DNA of 64,000 nt, taken from NCBI GenBank assembly GCA_905182985.1, contig CAJJDN010000129.1:229794-293793 (forward strand), given 5' to 3'. Origin of the DNA: Paramecium sonneborni. Lineage: Eukaryota > Ciliophora > Oligohymenophorea > Peniculida > Parameciidae. Below are positions 61,990-64,000 of this stretch, in pieces (positions within the stretch are counted from its first letter, which is position 1; each line of letters starts with the position of its first letter). A program made the position numbers and the translations under genes. The notes below the pieces were generated by a model that made no database searches, was not told where the DNA came from, and saw only the letters and a list, made by a program, of their open reading frames with translations.

Positions 61990-63331
61990 ATGGATTCTCT
62001 CTAATTGGAAATAATAATACCTTTATGTTTCATTGCACTATATTACATTTATTACAAAAAGTTTAGATTCTTTGTAATAGAGGAGAAACCTAAGCAAAAC
62101 ATAATTAGACACAAATAAATAAGAGGAAAGTGTCCACCTTCATATCCAAATGGATGGTTTAGACTTTGCAGAAGTGCAGAATTGAAGATTGGGTAATAAA
62201 TTTGATAAACTATATAGATAAGTAGAAGAAATCAAATTAGCTGGAAGACATATAGCTTACTATAGAGGAACAGATAAAGTTGTTTATGCAGTTGCTGCTT
62301 ATTGTCCACATATGGGAGCTAATTTAGGAATTGGTGGATAAGTTAAATTCAAATCTTGTATCGAATGTCCATTCCATGGATGGGCATTTGATGGTAAAAC
62401 TGGATTATGTGTTAATTCTGAAAAATTAGACCCTAAAATTGTATCAACTTATTGTTACAATAATATTGAAAAGATGAATCCTAATTAAAAAGGAGAATAT
62501 TTACAAAAAGTAGAAGAAGGAGAAATCAAAATAAAAACTTATCTCATTAGAGAAATTAAAGGAATGGTTTACATTTGGTTACACTGTAATGAAGATAAGC
62601 CATGGTATGAACCTATGGTGGAAAAATGTGATCATTTACAATTAAGAGGAGAAAGCATTAATTATATTAATTGCCATATTTAAGAATTTCCTGAAAATGG
62701 TGCAGATATTCGACATTTTGATTATATCCATGCATCAGTTAGTGATTTTATACCTACATGGCTTGTGAAATTTAAGTGGAATATGAAAAGTATGCCTGCA
62801 AATGAACCAGATTTTTATAAAAAAATGGAACATCCTAAAGAAAAGATAAGAAATTATTAAAAATAATTATTTGATCATTATTTATCAAATAAAGAATTAA
62901 GACCTCGCATGAATGTTTTATGTTTGGATGGATCTCTTATGTTCTTTAACAGATGGAAAATCAATGCATTATATATTACTGGATTTTAAATGGGACCTGC
63001 TACAATATAATTATATATTTTATCCAGTTTATTTGAAGTCTTTTATAAGTAAGCCTTATAACCTGTTGACAAATTTAATCAAAAAGTATTCTTAACTTTG
63101 CACATAAATTCATATTTGCCATATTGGCTAAGTGCATATATTTTATCAGGAGGGTTAAGATAAATTATTTCTGATGTTAGTGTCTGGGATAATAAAATTT
63201 TTGCTGATAAAAGCTGCTATAACTTAAAAGGAGACGCAGATCCTGTATTAATGAGATGGAGACAATGGTATTCTTAATTTTATGAGGGTTCAAGAGAATT
63301 CGAATAAAAGTTAGATTCCTTAGAATGGTGA
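61990..63331 (+). CDS. Rieske-type sterol/steroid oxygenase, DAF-36/Neverland family, copy 2
   Basis: 438 residues, ATG 61990, TGA 63329-63331, one 25-nt intron at 62193-62217 at the same place and phase as in copy 1. Same N-terminal membrane helix type (LEIIIPLCFIALYYIYYKKF), Rieske centre CPHMGANLG / ECPFHGWAFDG (Cys97, His99, Cys118, His121) and iron site ADIRHFDYIH (Asp231, His234, His239). Outside a 280-bp perfectly shared block (62247-62526) it differs from copy 1 at many codons, so both are probably functional paralogues, perhaps with different sterol substrates or expression. Confidence 0.92.
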
Positions 63332-64000
63332 TGCATTTATAAAATTATAATTATTGAATAATTTAATATAATTGTATTCTATAAGGAAAATTTAATAGAT
63401 TTTATTATTTATTGACTTAAACATTCATATCCTAATTACAAGCTACTTCAAAATATGATTATAAAATTTGAATATTAAGATCATTTAGAGATTTATTTAT
63501 TAAATTAATTTTCAAAAATGAATTCCCTTTTAAATCAATTATATATTCTATTTTTATAATCAAGTTAATGTTAAAATCAATTATCTGAATGATTTTATTT
63601 GCATGCTGCTCTCATTAATGAAGAAATAAATAAATTGTTCTTACAAATTTGAATGACAAATTATCAATGAAAAAAATTTAAGAATTTAGTAGTTGCTAAG
63701 TTAAGTTTAACAATTTATAAACACTATAAATTATGATGTTTTATTTATTTAATTAATATTTTAAATTAATATATCTAATACAAATAATCATCTGTTAATT
63801 ATGTTGTTATCCGAATTTTTTTTGGGCTGTTAAATAGATGAAATAGATATAATTTTTGAAAAATATTTTATAGATAAAATTGCTTTTTCAAAAAATAATG
63901 TTTTTATTTATATACAAAGATTGCATGTTAATTTTATTTAGAATATTAATATTATCAAAAAAATAATTTAATAGATCATATTTTATAAATAATATTTATA
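63332..64000. other. Gene-free end of window
   Basis: About 670 bp after the second Rieske gene. AT-rich; short plus-strand frames near 63518-63655 (MNSLLNQLYIL..., then HAALINEEINKLFLQI after an in-frame TGA) could be the start of a gene, but I cannot join them by a usable intron. Confidence 0.4.

Noticed and set aside
55752..63095. Several 60-72 aa plus-strand ORFs (for example 58661, 59780, 60507, 61610, 62913)
   Set aside because: The first four are antisense to cofactor D or the decarboxylase; 62913 is an alternative frame of the second Rieske gene.
63518..63655. Start of a possible gene near the window end
   Set aside because: In-frame TGA after 24 codons and no usable intron to bypass it.

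Overview
The window is macronuclear DNA of a ciliate, most likely a Paramecium. Genes only stay open if TAA and TAG are read as glutamine and TGA is the sole stop. Genes are interrupted by tiny introns (about 45 placed here, 20-33 nt, nearly all GTA...TAG/AAG). The DNA is very AT-rich and genes are packed on both strands with gaps of a few dozen bases; one convergent pair even shares its stop codons. No bacterial features, rRNA, tRNA or CRISPR arrays were seen. Exon coordinates were read by hand from frame continuity, so each gene span includes its introns.

Layout. 1-7200: 3' end of a protein kinase, a 2OG-Fe(II) oxygenase, a MAPK15/ERK7-type kinase, a small membrane protein, a large unknown. 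7200-20200: coiled-coil proteins, two tandem genes built from diverged ubiquitin-like units, a secreted Gln-rich protein and an unknown helical protein. 20600-27400: a protein with two cyclic-nucleotide-binding domains, a nucleoside-hydrolase-like protein missing active-site residues, an ankyrin-AGC kinase fusion and a helical protein. 28400-36300: a 1170-residue unknown, a damaged BAR-like gene, a B-box-like protein and coiled coils. 36400-44000: DRC11/IQCA1 (axonemal AAA protein), a LITAF-domain protein, a small membrane protein, PFK-2/FBPase-2 and a second B-box-like protein. 45400-64000: two paralogous Rieske oxygenases (DAF-36/Neverland type) flanking a giant Sfi1-like repeat protein, a CHIP-type E3 ligase, an AT-hook protein, tubulin cofactor D and a PLP decarboxylase.

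Several genes point to cilia and microtubules (MAPK15, DRC11, Sfi1-like, cofactor D), as expected for a ciliate; there is no sign of an operon and each gene is probably transcribed on its own.

Assembly. Three contig junctions (single N at 8633, single N at 18255, 70 Ns at 48636-48705) are flanked by ~1.0-1.1 kb direct duplications that break the reading frame or duplicate coding sequence; collapsing two of them restores intact genes. The copies at the third junction differ by one 81-bp, almost pure A+T, TA-bounded insertion inside an exon, which looks like a retained internal eliminated sequence (IES). That is the most unusual signal in the window.
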